From positions 1 to 11,993 of the forward strand of contig DATBIO010000130.1 of the NCBI GenBank assembly GCA_036556965.1: DNA of 11,993 nucleotides. Reading direction: 5' to 3'. The notes beneath the pieces are model-generated. The model was not told the DNA's origin, did no database searches, and saw only the letters and a list, made by a program, of their open reading frames with translations. Each line of letters begins with the position of its first letter. Positions within the stretch are counted from its first letter, which is position 1. The position numbers were made by a program, and so were the translations under genes. The DNA is from DATBIO01 sp036556965. GTDB lineage: Bacteria > Acidobacteriota > Vicinamibacteria > Fen-336. Below are positions 1-7,821 of this stretch, one piece after another.

Positions 1-11
1 GCGCAACTAGC

Positions 12-29
12 CCGGGGCCGCCGCCCCGG
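12..29. terminator. short GC-rich hairpin at the left edge
   Basis: CCGGGGC (12-18) and GCCCCGG (23-29) form a 7-bp perfect stem with a 4-base loop. It lies beyond the larger hairpin at 32-67, so a transcript leaving the minus-strand operon would meet the larger one first and then this one. No T-run follows on either strand. It could instead serve a plus-strand gene that ends off the left edge. The role is inferred from position only. Confidence 0.35.
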
Positions 30-31
30 AC

Positions 32-67
32 GAACGGCCGCTGCACCCCACGGTGCAGCGGCCGTTC
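32..67 (-). terminator. 16-bp perfect hairpin ending the Nudix-TPR-thioesterase operon
   Basis: GAACGGCCGCTGCACC (32-47) and its exact reverse complement (52-67) enclose the four bases CCAC. The hairpin begins directly after the thioesterase stop codon (68-70 on the minus strand), so it is the first structure a transcript meets on leaving the operon. There is no U-tract, so it may act as a factor-assisted terminator or as a 3'-end stabiliser rather than a classical intrinsic terminator. The inverted repeat is seen directly; the function is inferred. Confidence 0.6.
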
Positions 68-493
68 TCATTCCTGCTCGACGAGCTCCGGATCCTGGGC
101 GCGGAAGCGCGCGCGCAGGTCGGCGGGCAGCGGCGCGGAGCGGCCGGCGCCGTGGTCGAAGTGGACGCAGACCTTGCGCGCCTCCGCCACCAGACGACCG
201 GTCTCCCGCTCCCGCACCTCCAGCTCGAGCACGAAGGAGGAGCGCTTGATGGAGGCGCAGCGCACGCCGACGGCCAGGCTCTCGCCGAAGACCACCGGGG
301 AGCGGTAGTCCACCTCCGCCCGCGCCAGCATCATGTCGTAGCGCTCGCGGCCGCTCACCTGCCGCCACCAGGCCAGGCGCGCCGACTCGAGGTAGGTGAG
401 GTAGACCGCGTTGTTCACGTGGCCGATGGCGTCGAGGTCACGGAAGCGGACCTCCACGGGATGGACGAAGCGGAAGGGCCGCGCTTCCCCCAC
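68..493 (-). CDS. acyl-CoA thioesterase, hotdog fold (4HBT/YbgC/FadM-like)
   Basis: The 141-residue protein is probably a cytosolic acyl-CoA thioesterase that hydrolyses acyl-CoA thioesters; the substrate cannot be told. Residues 15-38 hold the family signature: VRFRDLDAIGHVNNAVYLTY with the catalytic Asp in the D-x-x-G-H-x-N-N block, followed by LESAR and, later, DYRSPVVFGE. The length is normal for the single-domain family. The start is GTG at 493, three bases after the TGA of the TPR gene (497-499). No good ribosome site is visible, so translation is probably coupled to the upstream gene. It is the last gene of a three-gene minus-strand operon and is followed at once by the 32-67 hairpin. 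Family assignment is firm; physiological role is open. Confidence 0.88.
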   Translation of the reverse strand: MGEARPFRFVHPVEVRFRDLDAIGHVNNAVYLTYLESARLAWWRQVSGRERYDMMLARAEVDYRSPVVFGESLAVGVRCASIKRSSFVLELEVRERETGRLVAEARKVCVHFDHGAGRSAPLPADLRARFRAQDPELVEQE

Positions 494-496
494 CGC

Positions 497-1000
497 TCAG
501 CAGCGCTCGCGCTCGGCCGCGGCCAGCTCCTGCTCGATCTCCACCGCCCACTCCGCCAGGATGGCGTCTCCCGTGCGCTCGTGCCCCTCCAGCGCCGCCG
601 CCAGCGCCTCGCGGAACAGCCGCGCGTGACGGAGGCAGCCCACCAGGGTCGCGAAGACGACGGCGGCTTCGCCGGGCTCGGCCCCGGCCAGGAGCCGGCG
701 TGACTCCTGGGCGGCCTGGAGGGCCTCGGGCGCCTGCCCCAGGGCCTCCAGGCAGCGGGCCAGCGCGCTGTGCGCCACCGCCGCCGTGGGCCAGCCCTGG
801 ACGGCCTCCCGCGCGTAGACGAGGGCCTCGCCCGGGCGCCCCAGGGCGCACAGCACGTCGCTGCGCAGGACGAGGGCGCCCAGGTGGTTCGGCACCGCGG
901 CCAGCACCTGGTCGAGGAGGGCCAGGGCGTCCTCGCGCCGCTCCACGAGGGCGAGCACCCGCGCCTCCTGGAAGCCGCGGCCGACCTCGAACCCGTTCAT
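497..1000 (-). CDS. small TPR-like helical repeat protein
   Basis: The 167-residue protein has no signal peptide or membrane segment. It is almost entirely Ala/Leu/Glu-rich amphipathic helix, with spaced TPR-like units. For example, residues 13-38 (ARVLALVERREDALALLDQV followed by NHLG) and 42-68 (ALVLRSDVLCALGRPGEALV then AREAV) fit the A-x3-G/A-x2-Y/A-x-A-x3-P pattern, and a third unit lies at about 75-103. TPR proteins are usually protein-protein scaffolds; no partner can be named. The ATG at 1000 lies four bases after the Nudix TGA (1005-1007), and the stop is three bases before the thioesterase start, so it is the middle gene of the operon. A specific function is not recognised. Confidence 0.75.
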   Translation of the reverse strand: MNGFEVGRGFQEARVLALVERREDALALLDQVLAAVPNHLGALVLRSDVLCALGRPGEALVYAREAVQGWPTAAVAHSALARCLEALGQAPEALQAAQESRRLLAGAEPGEAAVVFATLVGCLRHARLFREALAAALEGHERTGDAILAEWAVEIEQELAAAERERC

Positions 1001-1004
1001 GCCT

Positions 1005-1541
1005 TCACCGCGGCGCCCGCACGCGCGGGAAGAACCGGTGCAGGTAGTCGCGCAGGGCGGCGCGCGTGCTCTCGAAGGCCAGCTCGTCCCAGGGCAGCGC
1101 CTCGGGGGCGAAGGTGGCCACCTCCAGGCACTCGTCCCGTGCCTGCAGCGCGCCCCCCACCACCTCCGCCGCGTAGACCACCACCACCACGGCGCTGCCC
1201 GGGAAGGAGTAGGCGTCCAGGATGCCGGTCAGGCGGACGTCGAGGTTGACCTCCTCGCGCGTCTCGCGCACCGCCGCCTCCGCCACCGCCTCCCCCCGGT
1301 CCACGAAGCCGCCGGGGAAGACCCACTTCCCGTAGGCGGGCTCGATCCCGCGGCGCAGCAGCACGATGCCGCCCTCCACCATGCAGATGGCGCAGGAGGC
1401 CAGCTTGGGGTCCACGTAGAACACGAAGTCGCAGCCCGTGCACACCAGCCGATGGGGCTCGCCGTCCTTCAGCGCCCGCTTCTCGAGGGAGGCGCCGCAG
1501 CAGGGGCAGAAGCGGTAGGCCGACGCGTCGTGGAGGGACAC
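1005..1541 (-). CDS. Nudix hydrolase with N-terminal zinc ribbon
   Basis: The 178-residue cytosolic enzyme is expected to cleave a nucleoside diphosphate linked to another group, releasing a phosphorylated product; the substrate is unknown. Residues 11-37 form a zinc ribbon with two cysteine pairs (C12/C15 and C34/C37), as in the Nudix_N_2 type. The Nudix box runs from G78 to E97: G78-x5-E84-x7-R92-E93-x2-E96-E97, with Asn at the position of the usual final Gly (VNL). The SQPWPFPxS motif of NADH pyrophosphatase NudC is not present, so NudC is unlikely. The reading frame stays open well into the divergent gene, but GTG at 1541 is chosen: it sits seven bases after a TATAAT -10 box, and the zinc ribbon begins directly after it. 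First gene of the minus-strand operon. Confidence 0.88.
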   Translation of the reverse strand: MSLHDASAYRFCPCCGASLEKRALKDGEPHRLVCTGCDFVFYVDPKLASCAICMVEGGIVLLRRGIEPAYGKWVFPGGFVDRGEAVAEAAVRETREEVNLDVRLTGILDAYSFPGSAVVVVVYAAEVVGGALQARDECLEVATFAPEALPWDELAFESTRAALRDYLHRFFPRVRAPR

Positions 1542-1548
1542 TGGCCGG

Positions 1549-1554
1549 ATTATA
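1549..1554 (-). promoter_or_regulatory. TATAAT -10 box of the Nudix operon
   Basis: A perfect TATAAT reads 1554 to 1549 on the minus strand, with seven bases to the GTG start at 1541. Transcription would then begin at or next to the start codon, giving a leaderless mRNA. No convincing -35 is seen 16-18 bases upstream. Confidence 0.6.
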
Positions 1555-1565
1555 GGGGCTGGCCG

Positions 1566-1594
1566 TTGTCCGCTGCCGCTCTCCGCGCTAGTCT
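1566..1594 (+). promoter_or_regulatory. promoter of the FNR-like gene (TTGTCC-N17-TAGTCT)
   Basis: TTGTCC (1566-1571) and TAGTCT (1589-1594) are separated by 17 bases. The -10 box ends seven bases before the ATG at 1602, so the predicted transcript starts at the ATG (leaderless). There is no Shine-Dalgarno sequence before this ATG, which agrees. The promoter overlaps the upstream side of the divergent Nudix promoter within the 60-bp gap. Confidence 0.55.
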
Positions 1595-1601
1595 CGCCGC
1601 C

Positions 1602-2612
1602 ATGGCCGAGAAGAAGGTCGGACGGGTGGTGGCCTGGCAGCCGCTCTCGCCCATCCTCAGCGTGTTCCGGGTGGCGCCCGGGGACGGCACGCCCTTCCCC
1701 GACTACCTGCCCGGGCAGTACATCGCGCTCGGCCGCCAGGACTGCTGGCTCACGCGCAGGGTGCCCGGCCCCGACGGCAAGCCGCGCTACGTGCACGACG
1801 TCGACGAGAAGGGCGAGCGCCGGCGGGGGCCGGTGATGCACTCCTACTCGATCTCGTCCGCCCCCTTCGAGACGCGCGAGCAGGGCTGGCTGGAGTTCTA
1901 CGTGGTGCTGGAGATGGGCGAGGAGCAGTACCCGGGCCGGCTCACGGAGTCGTTCTTCCGCATGCGGCCGGGGGAGGACGACGCGGTCAACTACGTCAAC
2001 CGCATCGCCGGCGACTTCACCCTGCCCCGGCGGGCCAACGGCTTCCACAACGTGCTCATGGTGGGCACGGGCACCGGCCTCGCGCCCTTCGCGGCCATGG
2101 TCAAGGAGCTCGACCACCAGGCGCGGGCCGGCGCCGGCGACGGCGTGCGCTACACCCTGCTGCACGCCAACCGGACCTACGAGGAGCTGGCCTACCACGA
2201 GGAGCTGTCGCGCATCGCGCGCGCGGCGGCCTTCGACTTCGTCTACGTGCCCTGCGTGAGCCGTCCCACCCCGCGCGACCGCGACGACGAGACCCTGGGC
2301 CAGGGGCGCGCCAACAACGTCCTGCGCCGGGTGCTCGGCCTGCCCACGCGCGAGGAGGCGGACCTCCAGCTCGCCGAGCAGAGCGGCGGCGACGTGGCCC
2401 TGGCCCGCGCCGCCCTGGAGCGCTCCTCGCCGCCCTCCCTCCCCCGTCGCGTGGACGTCCGGGCCCTGCAGGCCCGCCTGGAGCCCGCCGACACCGTGCT
2501 CCTCACCTGCGGCAACCCCTCGTCCATGTCCGACATCCGCGTGGCCGCGGAGTCGGTGGGCATGAAGTTCGAGAAGGAGGACTGGAAGCTCGTGCTCCCG
2601 GCGCGCGCGTAG
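1602..2612 (+). CDS. ferredoxin-NADP reductase-like FAD/NAD(P) oxidoreductase
   Basis: The 336-residue soluble flavoprotein moves electrons between NAD(P)H and a one-electron carrier, by analogy to the FNR superfamily. The FAD-binding beta barrel occupies about residues 1-145, with LPGQYIAL at 36-43 and the isoalloxazine/phosphate motif as HSYSISS (80-86), where His replaces the usual Arg of RxYS. The NAD(P)-binding domain starts with VGTGTGLAPF (154-163), and LLTCGNPSSM lies near residues 300-310. The C-terminus ends in KEDWKLVLPARA. Extra loops at about 50-78 and 235-285 make it longer than plain bacterial FNR (~250-260 aa). The open frame extends upstream, but ATG 1602 is supported by the promoter geometry. 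Partner ferredoxin or flavodoxin not visible nearby. Confidence 0.85.
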   Translation: MAEKKVGRVVAWQPLSPILSVFRVAPGDGTPFPDYLPGQYIALGRQDCWLTRRVPGPDGKPRYVHDVDEKGERRRGPVMHSYSISSAPFETREQGWLEFYVVLEMGEEQYPGRLTESFFRMRPGEDDAVNYVNRIAGDFTLPRRANGFHNVLMVGTGTGLAPFAAMVKELDHQARAGAGDGVRYTLLHANRTYEELAYHEELSRIARAAAFDFVYVPCVSRPTPRDRDDETLGQGRANNVLRRVLGLPTREEADLQLAEQSGGDVALARAALERSSPPSLPRRVDVRALQARLEPADTVLLTCGNPSSMSDIRVAAESVGMKFEKEDWKLVLPARA

Positions 2613-2668
2613 CCGGGCGCCGATGCATCCCGACCCGCGCGCGCTCCCCGGTCGGTCGGACTGATCGC

Positions 2669-2729
2669 GTGCTGATCCACCTCCGCGTCCACGAGATCGC
2701 CCTCAAGGGCGGCAACCGTGGATTCTTCA
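2669..2729 (+). repeat. direct repeat, left copy (thiI codons 1-20)
   Basis: This block matches 2842-2902 at 58 of 61 positions with an offset of 173 bases. Weaker similarity appears to continue upstream (about 2623-2657 against 2795-2830), so the original duplicated unit may have been roughly 170 bases long. Confidence 0.9.
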
Positions 2730-2737
2730 TCGCGTGC

Positions 2738-2763
2738 GGGGAAACGCTGCGCCGCGTTTCCCC
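2738..2763. repeat. 10-bp perfect hairpin in the thiI leader
   Basis: GGGGAAACGC (2738-2747) and GCGTTTCCCC (2754-2763) are exact reverse complements around a six-base loop. The hairpin starts just after the left thiI fragment ends and is followed by C-rich sequence, not T. It may be a REP-like palindrome or a leader RNA structure; the sequence alone does not decide. Confidence 0.6.
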
Positions 2764-2779
2764 CCCAGGCCCCCCTTCG

Positions 2780-2814
2780 CCCCGCTCCGCGCGAGTGAAT
2801 CGCGCTGCGCGGGG
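2780..2814. repeat. second, interrupted hairpin in the thiI leader
   Basis: CCCCGC (2780-2785) pairs with GCGGGG (2809-2814), and GCGCGA (2789-2794) pairs with TCGCGC (2800-2805). A three-by-three internal loop separates the two stems and GTGAA is the apical loop. It occupies most of the stretch before the real thiI ATG. Confidence 0.5.
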
Positions 2815-2841
2815 GGTCCCTCGGTCCGTCCTCGAGCGCCG

Positions 2842-2902
2842 ATGCTGATCCACCTCCGCGTCCACGAGATAGCCCTCAAGGGCGGCAACCGTGGCTTCTT
2901 CA
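2842..2902 (+). repeat. direct repeat, right copy (true thiI start)
   Basis: Right partner of the repeat at 2669-2729. Homology with ThiI proteins continues unbroken past this block, so this is the functional copy and the left one is the fragment. Confidence 0.9.
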
Positions 2903-4011
2903 CGGCTCGTTTGGCGGACAACCTGCGCCTGGCCACGTCCGACTTCGCGGGCGCGCGCGTGCTCACCGCCGCCGGCCGGCTGGCCGTGGAGCTGCCCGAC
3001 GACACGCCCTGGGACGAGCTGCGCGGGCGCCTCTCCCGCGTGTTCGGCGTGGCCAACTTCTCGCGCGTGCGCGAGACGGTGCCGGACATGGAGGCCCTGC
3101 GTGCGGCCGTGGTGCCGGCCATGGCCGGGGAGGAGGGCACCTTCCGCGTCACCGCCACGCGCGCCTGGAAGGGGTTCCCGCTCGCCTCCACGGAGATCGA
3201 GCGCCAGCTCGGCGGCGCCATCGTGGCGGGCACGGGCCGGCGCGTGCGCCTCACGGAGCCCGAGCTGACCGTGTTCGTGGAGGTGCACAAGGACCGCATC
3301 CTGTTCTCGCTGGGCAAGGAGAAGGGCGCGGGGGGCTTCCCTCCCGGCAGCTCCGGCCGCGTGCTGGCCCTCCTCTCCGGGGGCATCGACTCGCCGGTGG
3401 CGGCCTGGCGCCTGATGAAGCGGGGCTGCCGCGTGGACTTCGTGAACTTCCACGCCTTCCCCCTCCAGGACCGCACCATGATCGACAAGGTCCGCGCCCT
3501 GGCCGCCTCCCTCACGCGCTGGCAGTACGCGAGCCGGCTCTTCTCCGTTCCCTTCGCCCGCGCCCAGCAGACCATCGTGGCCGAGGCCCCGGCCCCCCTG
3601 CGCGTGGTGCTCTACCGGCGCTTCATGGTCCGCATCGCGGAGGCGCTGGCCGCGCGCCACGGGGCCAAGGCCCTGGTCACCGGGGAGAGCCTGGGCCAGG
3701 TGGCCTCCCAGACCCTGGACAACATGGCCGTCATCGACGCGGCGGCGCGCGGGCCCGTCCTGCGCCCGCTGGTGGGCATGGACAAGGACGAGATCACGCA
3801 GCAGGCGCGGCGCATCGGGACCTACGAGGTCAGCATCCTGCCCGACCAGGACTGCTGCCAGCTCTTCGTGCCCAGGGCGCCTTCCACCGCGGCGCGCCTG
3901 GAGGAGGTGCAGCGGGCGGAGGCCGCCCTCGACGTGGAGGGGCTGACGGGCGAGGCGGTGCGTGCGGCGGAGGAGGAGCGCTTCCGGTTCCCCGAGGCCC
4001 CGGGGCTATAA
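2842..4011 (+). CDS. thiI: tRNA 4-thiouridine synthase / sulfurtransferase ThiI, without rhodanese domain
   Basis: The 389-residue cytosolic enzyme adenylates uridine 8 of tRNA for sulfur transfer and in many bacteria also feeds sulfur to thiamine thiazole synthesis. An N-terminal ferredoxin-like/THUMP region spans about residues 1-165. The PP-loop is SGGIDSP (179-185), followed by NFHAFP (202-207), ATP-pyrophosphatase helices and GESLGQVASQTLDNM near 285-300. A Cys pair in DQDCC near 336-340 lies where E. coli ThiI has its acceptor Cys344. There is no C-terminal rhodanese domain, so sulfur must come from another carrier. The frame is open upstream, but homology begins exactly at ATG 2842. 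The TAA stop (4009-4011) lies inside the TATAAT box of the next gene. Confidence 0.93.
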   Translation: MLIHLRVHEIALKGGNRGFFTARLADNLRLATSDFAGARVLTAAGRLAVELPDDTPWDELRGRLSRVFGVANFSRVRETVPDMEALRAAVVPAMAGEEGTFRVTATRAWKGFPLASTEIERQLGGAIVAGTGRRVRLTEPELTVFVEVHKDRILFSLGKEKGAGGFPPGSSGRVLALLSGGIDSPVAAWRLMKRGCRVDFVNFHAFPLQDRTMIDKVRALAASLTRWQYASRLFSVPFARAQQTIVAEAPAPLRVVLYRRFMVRIAEALAARHGAKALVTGESLGQVASQTLDNMAVIDAAARGPVLRPLVGMDKDEITQQARRIGTYEVSILPDQDCCQLFVPRAPSTAARLEEVQRAEAALDVEGLTGEAVRAAEEERFRFPEAPGL

Positions 4012-4012
4012 T
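4007..4012 (+). promoter_or_regulatory. TATAAT -10 box overlapping the thiI stop codon
   Basis: A perfect TATAAT contains the thiI TAA (4009-4011). Transcription would begin near 4019-4020, giving a leader of about 20 bases with a GAGAGAG purine run before the GTG at 4039. No clear -35. It could give the SirB1-like/fba group its own transcript besides read-through from thiI. Confidence 0.5.
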
Positions 4013-4038
4013 CCCGGCAACCGCGAGAGAGAGCCCCA

Positions 4039-4872
4039 GTGCCCGACGCGTCCCGCCGTCAGCTCGTGGCCATGCTCGCGCGCGAGGAGCGCGACATCGA
4101 CCTCGCGCGGGCCGCGCTCCTCGTGGCCTGCGAGGAGTACCCCGACCTCGACGTGGACGTGTACCTGGGACGCCTGGACGAGATGGGCCGGGAGCTGCGG
4201 GGGCGCCTGCCGCGGCGCCCCGCGCCCGCGCGCGCGGTGGAAGTCCTCAACCGGTACCTCTTCGAGGAGGCGGGCTTCACCGGCAACCAGGACGACTACT
4301 ACGACCCCCGCAACAGCTTCCTCAACGAGGTGATGGACCGGCGCACGGGCATCCCCATCACCCTCTCCACCGTGTACATGGAGCTGGGCCGGCGCGCCGG
4401 CCTGCGCGTGGAGGGCGTCGGCTTCCCCGGCCACTTCGTGGTGCGGGTGGCCTCCCCGGAGGGCGGCCTGCTCCTGGACCCCTTCAACGGGGGCGCCCTG
4501 CTCTCCGAGCAGGACTGCCAGGAGCGCCTGGACCGTGTCTACGGCAAGCCGACCTCGCTGCTGCCCGCCTTCTTCGCGGCCTGCGGCCCCCGCGCCATCC
4601 TGGGGCGGACGCTGCGCAACCTGAAGACCATCTACCTGAAGGCCGAGGAGTGGCTGCGCGCCCTCGCCGTCCTCGACCTGCTGCTGCTGGTGAACCCGCG
4701 CTCGGCGGAGGACCTGCGCGACCGCGGCCTGGTGCACGTGGGCCTCGACTGCTACGAGCGCGCCGTCCGCGACCTCACCGCCTACCTCGAGCAGGCCCCC
4801 AAGGCCCCCGAGGCCACCTCGCTGCGCGAGCGGATCGCGGAGCTGAAGCGCAAGGCCCGCCTTATCAACTGA
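4039..4872 (+). CDS. SirB1-family protein: transglutaminase-like domain plus TPR
   Basis: The 277-residue cytosolic protein belongs to the SirB1/Transglut_core2 family, whose biochemical role is not settled. The signature region at about residues 93-136 includes NSFLNEVMDRRTGIPITLS, VYMELGRRAGL and GVGFPGHFVVR, with LLLDPFNGG at about 150-158. The C-terminal third (about 190-270) forms TPR-like helices (NLKTIYLKAEEWLRALAVLD, LVNPRSAEDLRDRGL, YERAVRDLTAYLE). The start is GTG 4039 after a purine-rich GAGAGAG stretch. The stop at 4870-4872 is 11 bases before the aldolase TTG, and the aldolase ribosome site overlaps the stop, so the two genes are co-translated. The family assignment is good, the function unknown. 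Confidence 0.87.
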   Translation: MPDASRRQLVAMLAREERDIDLARAALLVACEEYPDLDVDVYLGRLDEMGRELRGRLPRRPAPARAVEVLNRYLFEEAGFTGNQDDYYDPRNSFLNEVMDRRTGIPITLSTVYMELGRRAGLRVEGVGFPGHFVVRVASPEGGLLLDPFNGGALLSEQDCQERLDRVYGKPTSLLPAFFAACGPRAILGRTLRNLKTIYLKAEEWLRALAVLDLLLLVNPRSAEDLRDRGLVHVGLDCYERAVRDLTAYLEQAPKAPEATSLRERIAELKRKARLIN

Positions 4873-4883
4873 AGGAGCCGCCA

Positions 4884-4886
<3 letters not shown>
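4872..4886 (+). promoter_or_regulatory. ribosome binding site fixing a TTG start for the aldolase
   Basis: AAGGAG (4872-4877) starts on the last base of the upstream TGA and lies six bases before TTG (4884-4886). There is no ATG or GTG nearby in this frame, so TTG is the start. Confidence 0.8.
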
Positions 4887-5953
<1,067 letters not shown>

Positions 5954-5978
<25 letters not shown>

Positions 5979-7357
5979 CCGCCGCCCTCGCCCTCCTCGC
6001 CGCCGCCGGTTGCGGCGGCGGGGGTGGCGGCACCGCCGGCCCGGGTCTCCCCTCCTCCTCGCCCGCGGTGTGCGGCGACGGCCGCGTGCAGGGCACCGAG
6101 GAGTGCGACGACGGCAACGCCGACAACGGCGACGCCTGCCTCACCTCCTGCGGGCGGCCCGTGCGCTGGGTCTCCGGCGACCCCCACGTGCACAGCCACG
6201 GCTGCGACAGCGCGGGATCCAGCCCCCGGTTCCTGCTCGACACCCTGGCCGCGCGCGGCCTGCGCGTGGTCTCCGCCCTGGTGTGGGGCGACGGCTTCAA
6301 CCAGGACGCTCCCCTCTTCACCGGCCAGGACGACCCCGCCTCGGAGCCCGGCTTCATCATCCACTACGACCTCGAGGTCTCGGCCTTCGCCGCCCAGACC
6401 TCGGGCCACCTGATCCTGCTCGGCCTCAACTCCATCGACTTCTCGGACGATCCCCGGCACTCCCCGGTCTCCGGCCTCCCCATCGTGGACTGGGCGCGGG
6501 GGCAAGGCCCGCGGACGCTGGTGGGCATGGCGCACGCCCAGTTCTGGCCGGGGGACGGCAGCTTCCCCGAGCCGCCCGTGGAGTGCTGCATGCCCTGGGA
6601 GATGGTCATCCACGCGGTGCGGGGCACCCTGCAGTTCGTGGAGACGGAGCGGCGCTTCACCCCCGCGCAGCCGGGCGGCGAGCCGGTGGACGACAACACC
6701 ATGTTCCTCTGGACGAAGCTGCAGAACGCCGGCTTCCGCGTGCCCCTGGTGGGGGCCAGCGACTTTCCCTGCATCACGCAGATCTTCACCACCAACACCC
6801 TGCGCACGGACGTGGTGGTGGCGGGAGACGGGCCGCTGACCTACGAGGGCTGGCTGGACGGGATCCGGCACGGGCGCACGGCGGTGGGCGACGGCGTCCT
6901 CGACCGGATGCACCTGCGCGTGGAGGGCGTCGGCCTGGGGGGCGAGGTGCGCACGGAGGCGGGCCGGGCCCTCAACATCTCCCTGGAGACGGACTTCCGC
7001 GCTCCCGCCGAGGTGCAGCTCCTGGCCAACGGCCAGGGCGTGGGCGGGGCACGGGTGGAGGCGGGCCCGCGCGTGACCACGGTGCAGCTCGCCTTCCCCG
7101 CCAGCGCCTGGCTGATCGCGCGCACGCCCCACGTCCTCACCAGCCCCGTGTACATCGTGGTCGGTGGGCGTCCCATCCGGGGGGCGGCGGCCGACGTCTG
7201 CTACCTGGTCCGCTACGTGGACCACCTCTCGGGCCTGGTCAGCCGACAGCGCCTCTTCCTGGAGGGCGACGAGGGCATGGCCCTGGCCGCCTACGGCGAG
7301 GCGCGCGCCGAACTGGTGCGCCGCTTCCAGGAGGCCGGAGGCCAGGCCTGCCCCTAG
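5954..7357 (+). CDS. lipoprotein with Myxococcus-type Cys repeat and PHP/CehA-like domain
   Basis: About 467 residues. Residues 1-20 are a classic lipoprotein signal: basic PRHHGR, hydrophobic LAAALALLAAA, lipobox AAGC, then a Gly-rich linker. Residues 40-66 match the Myxococcus cysteine-rich repeat pattern (CGDGRVQGTEECDDGN, then GDACLTSC). From about residue 75 the protein resembles PHP-type metal-dependent hydrolases of the CehA/McbA kind: DPHVHSHGC (76-84) supplies the H-x-H metal motif, HAQFW (~194-198) another His, and GASDF (~267-271) a late Asp. It is thus probably anchored outside the cytoplasmic membrane; substrate unknown. No ATG, GTG or TTG is in frame upstream of the signal peptide for a long distance. 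CTG 5954, with AGGA nine bases before, is the only sensible start and overlaps fba by 25 bases. Confidence 0.78.
7337..7350 (+). promoter_or_regulatory. Shine-Dalgarno deciding a CTG start for the kinase gene
   Basis: GGAGG (7337-7341), with another AGGAGG at 7329-7334, stands six bases before CTG 7348-7350. The frame has no ATG, GTG or TTG near here, so this strong site argues for CTG initiation ten bases inside the lipoprotein gene. Confidence 0.6.
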
Positions 7358-7803
7358 AGGTCGCCGTCCTGGTCGGCCTGCCGGGATCGGGCAAGAGCAG
7401 CTTCTACCGCGCCACCCTGGCCGCCACCCACGACCTGGTCAGCAAGGACCTGATGAAGAGCGGGCGCGGCAAGGGCGAGAGGCAGCTCGCCCTCATCGCG
7501 CAGTCGCTGGGAGCGGGGCGCTCCGTGGCCGTGGACAACACGAACCCGACGGTGGAGGACCGCGCCCCCCTCATCGCCGCCGCGCGCGCCCACGGCGCGC
7601 GGCCGGTGGCCTACCACCTGGCCACCCCGGCCCGCGAGTGCGCGGCGCGCAACCGCGCGCGCGAGGGCCGCGCCCGCGTGCCCGACGCGGCGATATACAT
7701 CATCGCCAAGCGCCTGCGGGCTCCCTCGAAGGACGAGGGCTTCGACGCCGTCATCACCGTCACGGCGCAGGACGGCGGCTACGTGACGGCTCCGCCCGCG
7801 TGA
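7348..7803 (+). CDS. small P-loop kinase (AAA_33 / polynucleotide-kinase-like)
   Basis: The ~151-residue cytosolic ATPase/kinase has a Walker A motif GLPGSGKSS (10-18), the SKDLM segment (32-36), a Walker B-like VAVDNTNPT (60-68) and an Arg-rich lid, ECAARNRAREGRARVP (97-112), ending in the KRL..PSKDEGFD block (121-133). This pattern is that of AAA_33 proteins related to polynucleotide kinases and zeta-toxin-like kinases; the substrate cannot be inferred. Homology starts almost at the first residue, so the protein is complete. The start is assigned to CTG 7348 (GGAGG six bases upstream), overlapping the lipoprotein stop at 7355-7357. No canonical start exists in this frame nearby. Convergent with the cytochrome gene, with an 18-base gap. 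Confidence 0.78.
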   Translation: MPLEVAVLVGLPGSGKSSFYRATLAATHDLVSKDLMKSGRGKGERQLALIAQSLGAGRSVAVDNTNPTVEDRAPLIAAARAHGARPVAYHLATPARECAARNRAREGRARVPDAAIYIIAKRLRAPSKDEGFDAVITVTAQDGGYVTAPPA

Positions 7804-7821
7804 CCCGCGTCGGGCCCGCCG

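Larger units (their letters stand above)
2669..2848 (+). pseudogene. truncated duplicate of the thiI 5' end (59-codon leader ORF)
   Basis: A GTG at 2669 opens a frame whose first 20 residues equal the ThiI N-terminus (start, then LIHLRVHEIALKGGNRGFF). After that the frame runs through the hairpin region as unrelated Arg/Pro-rich residues and stops at TGA 2846-2848. That stop overlaps the real thiI start in the string ATGCTGA. Within the 61-base aligned block only three bases differ: the start codon GTG/ATG, Ile ATC/ATA and Gly GGA/GGC, so the encoded residues are unchanged. It is either a dead relic or a translated leader peptide coupled by stop-restart to thiI. No ribosome site is clear for either start. 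Confidence 0.65.

Noticed and set aside
999..2612. Long version of the FNR-like gene beginning at 999
   Set aside because: The extra upstream part is antisense to the Nudix gene and has no homology; a good promoter sits just before ATG 1602.
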